From: Ancistrus triradiatus
Lineage: Eukaryota > Chordata > Actinopteri > Siluriformes > Loricariidae
Length of the DNA: 64,000 nucleotides
Direction of reading: 5' to 3'
NCBI GenBank assembly: GCA_025084515.1
Contig: JAJAGP010000570.1
Location: 141,001 to 205,000, forward strand
Positions 24,105 through 35,016 of the stretch are shown here, in pieces. Below the pieces are notes generated by a model, which saw nothing but the letters and a program-made list of their open reading frames with translations, made no database searches and was not told the origin of the DNA. The number at the start of each line of letters is the position of its first letter. Position 1 is the first letter of the stretch. The position numbers were made by a program, and so were the translations under genes.

Positions 24105-25127
24105 TATAACCCCAAAATCAGAAAAGGTTGGGACAGTATGGAAAATGCTAATAAAAAATATAAGCAGTGTTCCTTACCTTTCCTTTGACTTGCATTTCAC
24201 TGCAGACAGTATGAACCTGAGATATTTCAGGTTTCTTCTGGTCAACTTTGTTTTATTTGTTAATAAATATCCAAAAAAGTTTTTTAAAAAGTTGGGACAG
24301 GGACAATTTAGGGCTAGTCTTCTTCTTCTTCTTTCGGTTTCTCCCTTTATCAGGGGTCACCACAGCAAGTTAAACGTTTCCACCTCACCCTGTCCTCCAC
24401 CTCCTCTACTCTCACCCCAACTCCCTGCATATCTTCATTCACCACAACCAAATAACTCCTCTTTGGTCTTCCTCTCCGTCTCTTGTTTGGCAGCTCCATC
24501 GCCAACATCCTCCTACCAATATATCCACTATCCCTCCTCTGCACATGTCCAAACCATCTCAGTCTTCCCTCTCGAATTTAATTTAGGGCTAGTAATGAGG
24601 TAAAAAAAACTAAATAATGATGTGATTTTCGAAATAGGTAATGTCAACAAGACAATGTAAAACAAGCTAAATCAGAAAAGGTTAGGACTAATATATGCAA
24701 ATGCATTCCAATTATTCTTTGAGGAACACTGTTTTAAAACATTTCAATAATTTTCTTACACATTTATTGAGAAACTAGAGATCATCTGTCCATCTTTGCT
24801 CCTCAGTCTTTCATGAATACTGCTTTTGTAATAAATCATGATTATAGTCATTTGTTTACATCACATGATTATTTAGTTTTTTTCCTCATTACTAGCCCTA
24901 AATTATCCCTGTCTCAATTTTTTTTTTTTTGGAATGTGTTGCAGGCCTGAAATGCAGGAATGGATGTTTGTTAACAAATGTTATAAAGTTGACCAGAAAA
25001 AAATGAAATATCTTACGTTCAGTCTGTCTGCAATGAAATAAAAGCCAAACAAAATGTAAGGAACACTGCAAATATTTTTTATTTGCATTTTCCATACCAT
25101 CCCAACTTTTTTTGATTTGGGGTTGTA
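24105..25127. mobile_element. Foldback element with long terminal inverted repeats
   Basis: The left arm starts tataaccccaaaatcagaaa and the right arm, reversed, starts tacaaccccaaatcaaaaaa. The two arms then stay alignable for roughly 300 bp through gttgggac, ggaaaatgc, cagtgttccttac, ggtcaac and ttagggctagtaatgagg blocks. There is no coding sequence, so it is a non-autonomous DNA element. A RTE-like LINE fragment sits in the left arm (24319-24579). Partial relatives are at 1001 and 42923. Confidence 0.75.
24319..24579 (-). mobile_element. RTE-like LINE 3' end inserted in foldback element
   Basis: Minus-strand translation gives QRRDSGYIGRRMLAMELPNK and then RRRGRPKRS, the C-terminal polymerase tail also found at 34432-35016. 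It ends in a (GAA)n-type tail, seen as repeated cttctt on the plus strand. It is flanked by a perfect 14-bp target-site duplication, AATTTAGGGCTAGT, at 24305-24318 and 24580-24593. It is strongly 5' truncated. Confidence 0.88.
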
Positions 25128-25269
25128 CTTAAACATTCAAGACAGCCACAACAGCTAATTGTTATAGAAGAGTGTGTTAGAAATGTGTTAGCAAATGGAG
25201 AAATGTCAAAGTAGTTAAAAGGTAACCAAGTACATTTCACTTTAACATAATCATAAGTCTTTGCCCAGA

Positions 25270-25385
25270 TTAGCACTCACAGCAAGAAGGATTCAATCCC
25301 AGGGTGGAGCGGCCTGGGTCCTCCCTGTGTCCGTGTGGGTTTACTCCGAGTACTCTGGTTTACTCCCACAGTCCACAGATAAATG
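25270..25385 (+). repeat. SINE-like interspersed repeat, fragment
   Basis: Blocks ctcacagcaagaagg, tgtccgtgtgggttt and cccacagtccacag match the family at 19857. Confidence 0.55.
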
Positions 25386-25984
25386 AACAAACAAACAGAC
25401 TTTGCCCAGATAATGAATGCATTAAGAGTATAATGACTTAACTGTCTATAATGTTTATATTTGTTCATTTTTTAAAACAGCAAAAAGGGATTCTGATCAT
25501 TTTTTTCCATGAAGAAGAGGTCATTCTTGAGAGGCCACCTGAACACTAAGGATTCATAGAGCACCAGGCTACATGTGTTTTTGTACAGAAAGGATTTTTA
25601 TCCAAACTCTCTTGTACTCCCCTGGAAAAGACTTCACTAAAAGTTTGACCCCTACCATCCAAAAAGAAACAAATAGACTGCCACACCCTGTAAGTTTTGA
25701 CTTTCAAATCCTAAAAACATTTTGCTTTAGTGCACAATAATTAGATGGCGAATGCCTTGGAGCTCCACCCCATCATTATAGTCTTCTATTCATGGTTAGC
25801 ATGTGTCTCATTTCAGGATCAGGATGCTGTCCAGGGCCTCCAGGGAGAGGCCAGTGGAGTGTTCCCCTGTGCAAATGGGAAGGCATGTAGATTTATGGCC
25901 TAAGCTATCTTGCTATAGGATTGCACTGATTTCTCCTTTCTTTTTCTTGCCAAGTACCCCTCCCCAAACACCCCACCCTACCCC

Positions 25985-26022
<38 letters not shown>

Positions 26023-26927
26023 CTCTGGCAGATTTATTGCTTTGAGGAAAAATAATGCCTTGTAGACAAATCCCCACCCTCTGACATCAATGGCAGGGTC
26101 ATAAAAATGGATATCCACTTTCAGCAGCTTATTGATTATTCAGTATTTAAAGGCATTGATACAAGACGATCACAAAATACTACAGCTAGAAGCAGTGACT
26201 TTACCTTAAAATAGATTGGATGCAGTTCTCAGAACTGACATGCAAAGCAACCTCACATAAAATGCACAGAAAGCCATAAAGGCACTTAAGAGCCGTTGGA
26301 AAGCTCTTAAAGCACCCCTGGTTAGCAGTTCACAGTTGCTAGATGATTTAAAAAAGGGACCATTTTAAATAGCCTTTCCTAAGCGAGGACAAACCCCAAT
26401 ATCATGCAATTTTTGTAGTGTGTAAAATGGGAGATGTTGCAATTACGCTTTCTTGACGTGAGAAGGGTCTGAAAGGCGGGCCTATGTCAGAGAATGGGAA
26501 TGAATAATCACAACAGTTTACACATGACTCGGTTCAAAGATGGAAAGATGGCAAAATATGATTCTTAATCTTAATCCTTTAAGCCCCTCCCCTCATTTTA
26601 TTACAGGTAACCTGACAGTGTAAAAATAATTATCAAAAAAATACAACAACAGTGGTGAAGCAATACATTTTCCATCTTAGACGAACATGCACATCAGTAG
26701 GGTTGTGCTAAAAAAAAATCAATGCAGCAATGGTTTGTAAAATTTATTTTCACAATATACTACATCAATTTTCAGCTCAAAATATAATTTTTTTTGAAGG
26801 AAGAAAAAAACACATTTTAAATGGGGTATGAACTACAATCTCCAATCCTGTAGATGTCACAGTACAGTGTTTTGACCCAATTGGCCGCTGAAGATTATCA
26901 ATGTGATGTTGTGAGGTTACACTTGTA
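25386..26927. other. No gene seen; one (CA)n tract
   Basis: AT-rich, with a (CA)n microsatellite at 25986-26018 and otherwise no recognisable coding sequence or repeat family. Confidence 0.5.
25986..26018. repeat. (CA)n microsatellite
   Basis: About 33 bp of CA dinucleotides. Confidence 0.95.
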
Positions 26928-28555
26928 ACTTGTGCTTGAAAGTTTGTGACCCTTTAGAATTTTCTATATTTTTGCATGAATATGTCTTAAAACATCATCA
27001 TATTTTCACACAAGTCCTAAACGTACATAAAGAGAACCCAGTTAAACAAATGAGACAAAAATATTATACTTATATTATATGGTCACTTATTTATTGAGGA
27101 AAATGATCCAATATTACATATTAGTGAGTGGTATGTGAACCTCTAGGATTAGCTGTTAATTTGAAGGTGAAATTAGTCAGTTGTTTTCAATCAATGGGAT
27201 GACAATCAGGTGTGAGTGGGCACCTTGTTTTATTTAAAGAACAGGGATCTATCAAAGTCTGCTCTTCACAACACATTTGTGGAAGTGCATCATGCTATGA
27301 ACAAAGGAGATTTCTGAGGACCTCAGGAAAAGAGTTTTTGATGCTCATCAGGCTGGAAAAGTTTCAAAAACCATCTCAAAAGTGTTTGGATTTCGCCAAT
27401 CCACAGTCAGACAGATTGTATACAAATTCAAGACCCTTATTACCCTCCCCAGGAGTGGCCAACCAACAAAGATCACTCCAAGAGCAAGGCGTGTAATAGT
27501 TGGTGAGGTCACAAAGGACCCCAGGGTAACTTCTAAGAAACTGAAGGCCTCTCTCACATTATCTAATACTAATGTTCATGAATCCACCATTAGAAGAACA
27601 CTGAATACCAATGGTGTGCATGGCAGGGTCGCAAGGAGAAAGCCACTGCTCTCCAAAAATAACATTGCTGCTCGTCTGCAGTTTGCTGAAGATCACGTGG
27701 ACAAGCCAGAAGACTATTGAATGAATGTTTTGTGGACGGATGAGACCAAAATAGAACTTTAAGCTCTAAAAAGAAAGAACTTAAAAGAAATTTTAAAAGA
27801 AAAACATTATGTTTGGAGAAAGGAAAACACTGGATTCCAGCATAAGAACCTTATCCCATCTGTGAAACATGGTGGTGGTAGTATCATGGTTTGGACCTGT
27901 TTTGCTGCATCTGGGCCAGGACGGCTTGCCATCATTGATGTAACAATGAATTCTGAATTACATCAGAGAATTCTAAAGGAAAATGTCAGGACATCTGTCC
28001 GTGAACTGAATCTCAAGAGAAGGTGGGTCATGCAGCAAGACAACGACCCTAAGCACACAAGTCGTTCTACCAAAGAATGGTTAAAGAAGAATAAAGTTAA
28101 TGTTTTGGAATGGCCAAGTCAAAGTCCCTGACCTTAATCCAATGGAAATGTTGTGGATGTGGAAGGACCTGAAAGTGAGAGCAGCTAATGTGAGGGAAAC
28201 CCACCAACATCCCAGAGCTGAAGCTGTTCTGTACGGAGGAATGGGCTAAAATTCCTCCAAGCCGGTGTGCAGGACTGATCAACAGTTACAGGAAACGTTT
28301 AGCTGCAGTTATTGCTGCACAGGGGGGTCACACCAGATACTGAAAGCAAAGGTTCACATACTTTTGCCACTCACTAATATGTAATATTGGACCATTTTCC
28401 TCAATACATAAATGACCAATACTTTTGTCTCATTTGTTTAACCGTGTTCTCTTTATCTACTTTTAGGACTTGTGAAAATCTGATGATGTTTTAGGTCATA
28501 TTTATGCAGAAATATAGAAAATTCTAAAGGGTTCTCAAACTTTCAAGCACCAGTG
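26928..28555 (+). mobile_element. Tc1/mariner element (gcttgaaagtttgtga family), full length, dead
   Basis: TA-flanked element with both terminal repeats. Transposase pieces in order are: 27382-27720 (FGFRQSTVRQIVYKF helix-turn-helix, then KPTKITPRARR-type linker and NVHESTIRRTLNTNGVHGR); a WTDETKIEL segment followed by a stop and an AG-rich insertion near 27760-27810; and 27862-28131 (KHGGGSIMVWTCFAASGPG, second aspartate VMQQDNDPKHTSRS, EWPSQSP). The start codon region and several frames are broken, so no full-length enzyme can be made. Confidence 0.92.
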
Positions 28556-28778
28556 TATTTCAGGCTTAACAAGTCACTTGTTGTATAGCAATTAGTCAGC
28601 TATCAGTTGTACTATCAAAATTCCATGACCATTTCTGAAAACTGTTCTAAGGGCCAGATTTATGGGTGTTCCAGCTTGGCGTTTATAAATCAAATATTCT
28701 AAAGAGGTCTTTAAAGGCATTTCTCCTTCAGTCCGTTTGCCTGTTACAGATCAGAGTGATTGTTTTCTAATTTGGCTT

Positions 28779-28802
28779 GGCTCAGTTTCACACTTCAGAA
28801 AT
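28779..28802 (+). repeat. 24-bp direct repeat, left copy
   Basis: Matches 29330-29353 at 23 of 24 positions (ctcagtttcacact core). The two copies bracket the duplicated block 28824-29327, as a target-site duplication would. Confidence 0.6.
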
Positions 28803-28823
28803 CAAAAAATAAAGAATATGAGA

Positions 28824-29327
28824 TTAGTCTTTTAGCCAGAAGACTATTAGATAATTCTAATGACACAAACTGAAACAGGTTCTACAAACTTAATCAATAA
28901 ATATAGTTTTGAAAAGTGAAATAGCTTTTCTGCATATGTCCATGTTATCTATAATGTATTAATTACTCAGCATTACAAATCTATTTACATCATGAAAAAT
29001 CTGAACATTTTGTAACTAAAACTTAAAAGTGGCTAAAAGTGTGAACAGATCCTGCTTCAAACATCAATTCCACATAGATGCATACAACCTTCTTTACACC
29101 AGTATTAATATAATCAGTCTCACATAAGCAAAAGAAAGGTGCCTCTTAAAGCTAATGTGTTGCCAAGCTATGAACCTAAATTTGGTCTCTGTTCTTACTG
29201 AAAAAACACATGAACAAAAGACCTAGCTTAAATTCTGTTGACATTAATCTATCAGATCTAAAGAACAGTCCTCATACAAAGACAGCTGTGCATCAAATAC
29301 TGGGTATAGAAAGCAGTTCAATACTGT
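28824..29327 (-). repeat. Duplicate of arl4d downstream region (copy A)
   Basis: A roughly 500-bp direct copy of 31520-32039, with many small substitutions and indels. Shared runs include agccagaagac, attagataattctaatg, cttttctgcatatgtccatg, ttatctataat, cttaaagctaatgtgt and gcatcaaatactgggtatag. The matching copy lies just 3' of arl4d, so this block is either a second copy of its 3' UTR or an unrecognised repeat. Confidence 0.75.
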
Positions 29328-29329
29328 GC

Positions 29330-29353
29330 GGCTCAGTTTCACACTGCAGAAAT
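29330..29353 (+). repeat. 24-bp direct repeat, right copy
   Basis: Partner of 28779-28802 with one mismatch. Confidence 0.6.
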
Positions 29354-31519
29354 GTACCAAGACTAGGAAAAATGCTAACAGCTGAGTGACAGGGGGCAAT
29401 GATCTTGGCCATTTCCTGTAACTGGGTAGGGCCAGGATGGGATCGTTTCACTTAAAAGCAGTCTGAGAACTCCTCGTGCAGGTACTAATGGAACAGTTGT
29501 TCTTAGCAGCATTTGCAGGGTTCACATGTACCAAAACAAACTTCACCAGTAAGGTATTTCACCAGGATTTCATTCAAACAGGATAAGTAGAGTATAAAAT
29601 TATAAGTATTACCCATTTCTACTAGCAGTTCTTTATAATTGCTCAGTCATCACATCATGACTACATGCTTGGCTAACCTGTGAGGACATCAGAGCCTTTT
29701 GTGTGGCTCTGTATTAAATAACTTGGTTATCCAGGCATAAACTGAGAGTTTTTTGTCAGGACTGCAGAATTAGTTATGGTGATTGCAATTCTTACACTCT
29801 TTCCAGACAATGTTTTGTCACTTGGGTCTCACTTGGGTCTCCAATCTTCTAATATTAATGTTAACATAAGAACACCAACATTCCTGATTTGTTTTCAGCA
29901 TTTATATACAGCACGTCTTCTTCATTAGACAGTTCAGCAGGGTGGCCTGCCTCTTGTCCTGCATTCTTCAGATAACATCGCATGGTAAGAGAACAGATTA
30001 GGTGAAATGGCATTTTCCAGGACTATCAAGAGACATTTGCCTTTTCTTGTCAAACCATACCGGCAGCCAGAGGTCACAGTGATTGAAGAGAATCAATGAG
30101 ATCAGTGTAGAAGCCTGACTGAAGACTGCGGTAATCAATAATCATTAGCAGCAGGTGGTGGACTTTGTTTTAATAAAGCTATTGGGTATTGATGGATGTG
30201 ATGTTGTGATGACACAATGAGTGCTCATCTGTATCCATTTATTGTTCAAAAACTCCAGTCTTCCACAAGAAAATCAGAATATTATAGACAAAGCATGAAA
30301 CATGTACCTAAAATGTTCAGTAACTCAAAATAATCTTATTACTAAATCCTAAACTGTAATATGTAATTACCTTTAGACATTAAATTGATGAAATGACACA
30401 GATGTGAAGTAGTGTATATAGAAAGATGTGTTTAATGTTCAGAGACGTCCCTTGGCCAGGAATTACACAAAACCCTGTTTTAGTAAATCAATCTTCCTTT
30501 ATATCCCCACTGGAGTTTGGGTCGGCCAAAAAACAGATTACAAATTAATCCAATTAGGTCTGATCCAGCTGCCTCACACAGAAATTGAGTAGTGGTGCAT
30601 TTCACTACAGCTTAGTATTCAGAATACCCTGAATACTCAAGGAAAGTTTAAAACAACACACTACCTGAACTGGGAATTCCTAATTGGGAACATGGAGAAG
30701 GGTCGCTCAAGCCTGAGTTCAATATACTTCTTCATTTCAACATGACTGCTCAGACCATCAACAGTAATGAAGTACATTTTCTCTACTTTACGAATTCTGT
30801 AGTATTCTGTTTATATTAAACAGCATACATACAAAAGAAGTGGACTAGAAGTAAGTTTGTGGGCTTTTAGTGCTTAGACAGAGCAAAACAAACAAGCTCT
30901 TTGTGAAAGCTTCCATGATTTCCCAGTTTGTACCGCAGATTCTGAGGCAAGTCAAACCCACCATAAAGTAAATGGATTTGGTGTCTCACTGTGCTATGGT
31001 GGGGGTTGGGGTCCACACCATTTGCTCAAACAGTGATGGTCAACAATGATCGCAAAATCTCACCCATATGAAAGACATGCATATGCTGTTCTTTCTTGCA
31101 TTGGGTTTACTTAGTTCTATGTATGAATAAACATGAGACGCATGAATACTGTGAATGAAACTGTAAAGCTCATGCAACTGAAACCTAAACTGTGCTAATG
31201 TTGTGACTTTCTTTATTGTTGCTTTAAGATCTCCTAGAATAAATTATGTACAAATAAATATTGCTCGAGTTTTACAGTGTCTCCTACAGTGACACAGAAC
31301 ACCTTTACAGCACCACCAGTCATTTCTTTTGTGACAGACTCACAGGCCACCAAAGACGTCTATAACCAGGCCTGGGGCAAATAATGTTTTGTAGTACATC
31401 CTCACCTAAGAATATAAGTTCATATAGAACCAATATAATAAATGTTAAAAGGGTATGATTTTTAACTGAAGCCCGTGCTCAGCAAATTATATTAAATACC
31501 TAATTCTGATTCTAAGCAA
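29354..31519. other. No gene seen
   Basis: No remnant of an ARL4 coding sequence is visible here, which argues against a simple whole-gene tandem duplication. No repeat family recognised. Confidence 0.45.
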
Positions 31520-32039
31520 AATTGTCTTCTAGCCAGAAGACCATTAGATAATTCTAATGGCACAGGTTCTACAGACATGTGCCAGTGATTACCACAAGTT
31601 CAAATATATTGCCAATTTTAATCAATAAATATAGCTTTTCTGCATATGTCCATGTTATCTATAATTTATTCATTACTCAGCATTACAAAAACTATTTACA
31701 TCATGTAAAATCTGAACATTTTGCAACTAAAACTTGGCTGTGAATAGATTCTGCTTCAAACATCAGTTCCACAAACATGAATATAACCTTCTTTACACAC
31801 ATCAGCATTAATATATTCAGTCTCACATAACCAAAATAAAGTGTTTTTGTAAGGTGCCTCTTAAAGCTAATGTGTCGCTAAGCTATGATCCTAATTTTGG
31901 TCTCTGAACAAAAGACCTAGGCATCATAAGCTTAAGCCCTGTTGATATTTATCTACCACCTATCAGATCTATAGAATAGTCCTCACACAAAGGACAGCTG
32001 TGCATCAAATACTGGGTATAGAAAGCAGTTCAATACTGT
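31520..32039 (-). repeat. arl4d downstream/3' UTR block (copy B of duplication)
   Basis: Begins about 145 nt 3' of the arl4d stop codon, so it probably lies in the 3' UTR. Candidate minus-strand AATAAA signals are at 31665-31670 and 31212-31217. Which is used cannot be told from sequence. Confidence 0.6.
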
Positions 32040-32184
32040 TTGACACAAAGATTCAGTTCCATTTTCTCTTGACTCTATGCCCATCTGGAATGACTGATTA
32101 AGGACCTGCCGCTAAATCCTTCAGGAACGCAGAGACCACTGCAAGGGTTCACAAGAAATCCTATCCTAAGAGTCCTTAAACTGC

Positions 32185-32787
32185 TTATCTCTTTTTCTTG
32201 CTGTTCCTCACCATCTTTTTCCTTTTGAGGATCATCTCATACAGTTTCTCCAGGCCCAGCTGAAGGCCCTGCCCATCCACAGCACTACAGCCTTGCACGT
32301 GATGAAGGGTGTTGGCGCTCAGTTCATGCACAGCCAGAACCTTCTCCACGTCACTCACAGGCAAGGCAACCGGAAGATCCTGTTTGTTGGCCAACACTAA
32401 TACGGGAACACCCTGGTTCTCTGACATGCGCGTGATCTTATGCAGTTCCACTTTGGCCTCCTCCATGCGTTCAGCTTCACTGGAGTCCACCACAAAGACC
32501 ATGCCGTCAGTACGCCGAGTATATGACTTCCACAGTGGCCGCAGTTTGTCCTGTCCACCCACATCCCACACCTGGAGAGTAATGGAGCGACCGTTTCCTA
32601 CTGGCATTTTGATTTTCTCCATGTTGAAGCCCTTGGTTGGTATGGTTTTGACAAATTCTTTCAACTTGAGGTGGTAAAGAAGGGAGGTTTTGCCTGCCGA
32701 ATCCAGCCCAATAACAACCACGTGGAGGGACTGGAAGTTAGGCAGGAATGGAGTGTTGGGTGCAATGTCGGTCAGTTGGTTTCCCAT
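32185..32787 (-). CDS. arl4d: ADP-ribosylation factor-like GTPase 4D
   Basis: Intact 200-aa ARF-family small GTPase in one coding exon. Visible are Gly2 (MGNQL) for N-myristoylation, P-loop GLDSAGKT (27-34), switch 2 WDVGGQ (74-79), guanine-specificity NKQD (134-137) and a CSAVDG loop. The lysine/arginine-rich tail KRKKMVRNSKKKR is the ARL4 nuclear-localisation and phosphoinositide-binding tail. The MGN-LT-AP N-terminus, length and proximity to tmem106a and nbr1 select ARL4D over ARL4A/C. Known family role: GTP-loaded ARL4 at the plasma membrane recruits cytohesin ARF-GEFs and affects actin and migration. The ATG starts the conserved N-terminus, with no upstream in-frame alternative. A likely non-coding exon 1 lies about 1 kb upstream, as in mammalian ARL4D. 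Confidence 0.97.
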   Translation of the reverse strand: MGNQLTDIAPNTPFLPNFQSLHVVVIGLDSAGKTSLLYHLKLKEFVKTIPTKGFNMEKIKMPVGNGRSITLQVWDVGGQDKLRPLWKSYTRRTDGMVFVVDSSEAERMEEAKVELHKITRMSENQGVPVLVLANKQDLPVALPVSDVEKVLAVHELSANTLHHVQGCSAVDGQGLQLGLEKLYEMILKRKKMVRNSKKKR

Positions 32788-33796
32788 TGCAATCTGATTT
32801 TCTCACTCCTCTGTGAGAGCTAGCAGACTCGTCTATTAAGCTTTAAGTGTCCGACATTTGCACCTACTTCAAAGGTACCGGAGCCAGACGGGGGGCACTG
32901 AGGGTAGAAGCACAGTGTTGGACCTAATCAAAGCAAAAGTAACAGCTGGTTACAATCAGATAGGCCTGGAAGATATCTGCAACAGTCTTCATCTAAAATG
33001 GGGTTACTACACAAATTATTGTTTGGAATAAGACACAGTAAACATTTAAACAGGACTTTCTGAACAAGATCAGTAACATAATGTAATAACACATCTGCAT
33101 TTTATAATAAAAACGAATAAGCTACAATGATAGTCTGTTTTGTGGAATTATTAGTGTAATGATACCGTAGTACTTGTAATTGCAGTGTAACTGTGTGAAT
33201 AGCTTAAATTATATCTGTCTGGGTTGGTGGAAAACATTTCAAAGTAATACAGGCCGTAGTTATGTCATTTTCAGACTGTAACTGTGTTTAATTGGCTGTC
33301 TGCTGTGCCTAATCTTCTTAAGACAGCTTGGTAGAGCAGAATTACATTACCAATGGCTATAAACTTCACCACTTACAGAAGGAACACAATTAAATGTTTC
33401 AAGACTTGTCTGTAATCATATTTATTATAAATGCAAACAGACCAGATTTCTGAAAGGAAAGAGGTTATTTAAGTGAGTCATGGCTAGATCACAAATCATG
33501 GGACATGACAGTGTAATATTGAAACTGTCCTGTATTTTTGTTTGGGCTTATTACAAAAAGAGGGCTAGTTATGGTATAGGCTCTAGGGAATCAGTTTAAG
33601 TTTTTACACCTTCGCCTATGTAGTGCAAACAACAAGGTGCTTTATGTCTGATCATTTTGTGACACAATACGCAAAATATTTACACGAGCTAGAGAACCTC
33701 AACGCTTCAAAACCACAATGGTAGCTCAATACTGTACAATCTGCATGCTAACTGTCAGCGGAATTCTACAAATCACAACTGGCCAAAACTACTTAC
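32788..33796 (-). other. arl4d 5' UTR and intron 1 (inferred)
   Basis: Two plausible acceptors precede the CDS on the minus strand: ctctcacag before 32810 and cttctaccctcag before 32897. A consensus donor (CTAG|GTAAGT) has its GT at 33796-33795. The rest of the interval is AT-rich without coding sequence. Confidence 0.5.
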
Positions 33797-34035
33797 CTAG
33801 TTAAGTTTTTAATCTCAAGAAAGGCCAACCGGAATGTTCATCTAGGCAAATTCTGATATCCAGGAGTCTCAAACAGCCAGCATTTTGTCGGAAAAGTGCG
33901 GTACAGCGCAACCCGTTGGAGCTCCTGCTCTGTCCTACCGGAGACGAATAATAGAACCAGGAGCGCTAGAGCGCTGGAGCAACAACCGGCACGTGACGTC
34001 ATGGAAACCGATTCTGGCGCCCTCTCGTGGCTCAC
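33797..34035 (-). promoter_or_regulatory. Putative arl4d non-coding exon 1 and promoter
   Basis: A locally GC- and CpG-richer segment in AT-rich surroundings. It ends, in gene direction, at a strong splice donor at 33797. A perfect palindromic CRE, TGACGTCA, is at 33994-34001, overlapped by an E-box CACGTG at 33990-33995. ARL4D in mammals has its whole CDS in exon 2, which fits. The transcription start is not determinable from sequence. Confidence 0.5.
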
Positions 34036-34135
34036 TTAATACTTTACTGAACCCCATTAAACCGCACATTTCCCCAAATGCTAGTATATTAGGCCTACGT
34101 GAATTTATTCCGTAGGCAGGTCGTTGGCACAAATT

Positions 34136-34431
34136 TAATTTAAGATAAATATGTATTCATATGTTCTAATGTTGATCGCAATTGTGACTGGTGCGTAGCG
34201 TTAAAAGTGGCATCAGTTAATCAATTAACCATAGTTTGGCCTAGTACGGCGTAATTTACATACTAATTAATCCATTGTCCAAACAAGCATTAAACAAAAG
34301 TAATACAGTACACACAAACGTGTATCGTATATGGGCTAACATTAGTAACATTTTATTATATTCTTAAAAAGCTAAACACGCTTTAGCGATTTTATTGCTA
34401 TCTCCTGGTCAACTGTTGGGATCAACTGTCC
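34136..34431. other. No gene seen
   Basis: AT-rich spacer with no recognisable feature. Confidence 0.5.
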
Positions 34432-35016
34432 AAGGAAATGGGGAGTGTGGAAAGGAGGTGAAGAAGAGAATACAGGCAGGATGGAATAGGTAGAGAAGAG
34501 TGTCAGGAGTGCTGTGTGACAAAAGGGTCACAGCAAAAGTGAAAGGAAAGATTTATAAGAGAGTAGTGAGACCAGCCTTGTTGTATGGCTTAGAGACAGT
34601 GGCACTGACAAAGAGACAGGAAGCAGAGCTGGAGGTGGCAGAACTTAAGATGTTGAGGTTCTCTTTAGGAGTGTCTAGGGTGGACAGGATTAGGAATGAG
34701 ATCATCAGAGGGACAGCACAGGTTGGGAAAATTGGGAGACAAATTCGAGAGGGAAGACTGAGATGGTTTGGACATGTGCAGAGGAGGGATAGTGGATATA
34801 TTGGTAGGAGGATGTTGGAGATGGAGCTGCCAGGCAAGAGACGGAGAGGAAGACCAAAGAGGAGTTATTTTGTTGTGGTGAATGAAGATATGCAGGGATT
34901 TGGGGTGAGAGTAGAGGACGTGGAGGACAGGGTGAAAGTGGAAAAAGTTTAACTTGCTGTGGTGACCCCTGATAAAGGGAAGAAGCCAGAAGAAAAAGAA
35001 GAAGAAGAGAAGAAGA
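34432..35016 (+). mobile_element. RTE-like LINE 3' end
   Basis: 34500-34952 is open for 150 aa and reads as the C-terminal polymerase region of a non-LTR retrotransposon. Key blocks are CDKRVTAKVKGKIYKRVVRP, ALLYGLETVALTKRQEAELE, RNEIIRGTAQVGKI and RLRWFGHVQRRDSGYIGRRM, then a RRRGRPKRS basic tail. The 3' end is a gctgtggtgacccctgataa block followed by (GAA)n, typical of this group in fish. It is 5' truncated. Clade assignment (RTE-type) is from memory of the motif style and is less certain than the LINE call. Confidence 0.85.

Noticed and set aside
24097..24603. 168-aa plus-strand open frame
   Set aside because: It runs across the foldback arm and the reverse-oriented RTE fragment; the LINE frame on the other strand explains it.
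29354..31519. Possible second, decayed arl4 gene between the duplicated blocks
   Set aside because: No P-loop, WDVGGQ or NKQD coding remnant was found in any frame.
32309..32677. 122-aa open frame antisense to arl4d
   Set aside because: It is the shadow of a conserved GTPase coding frame and has no domain of its own.
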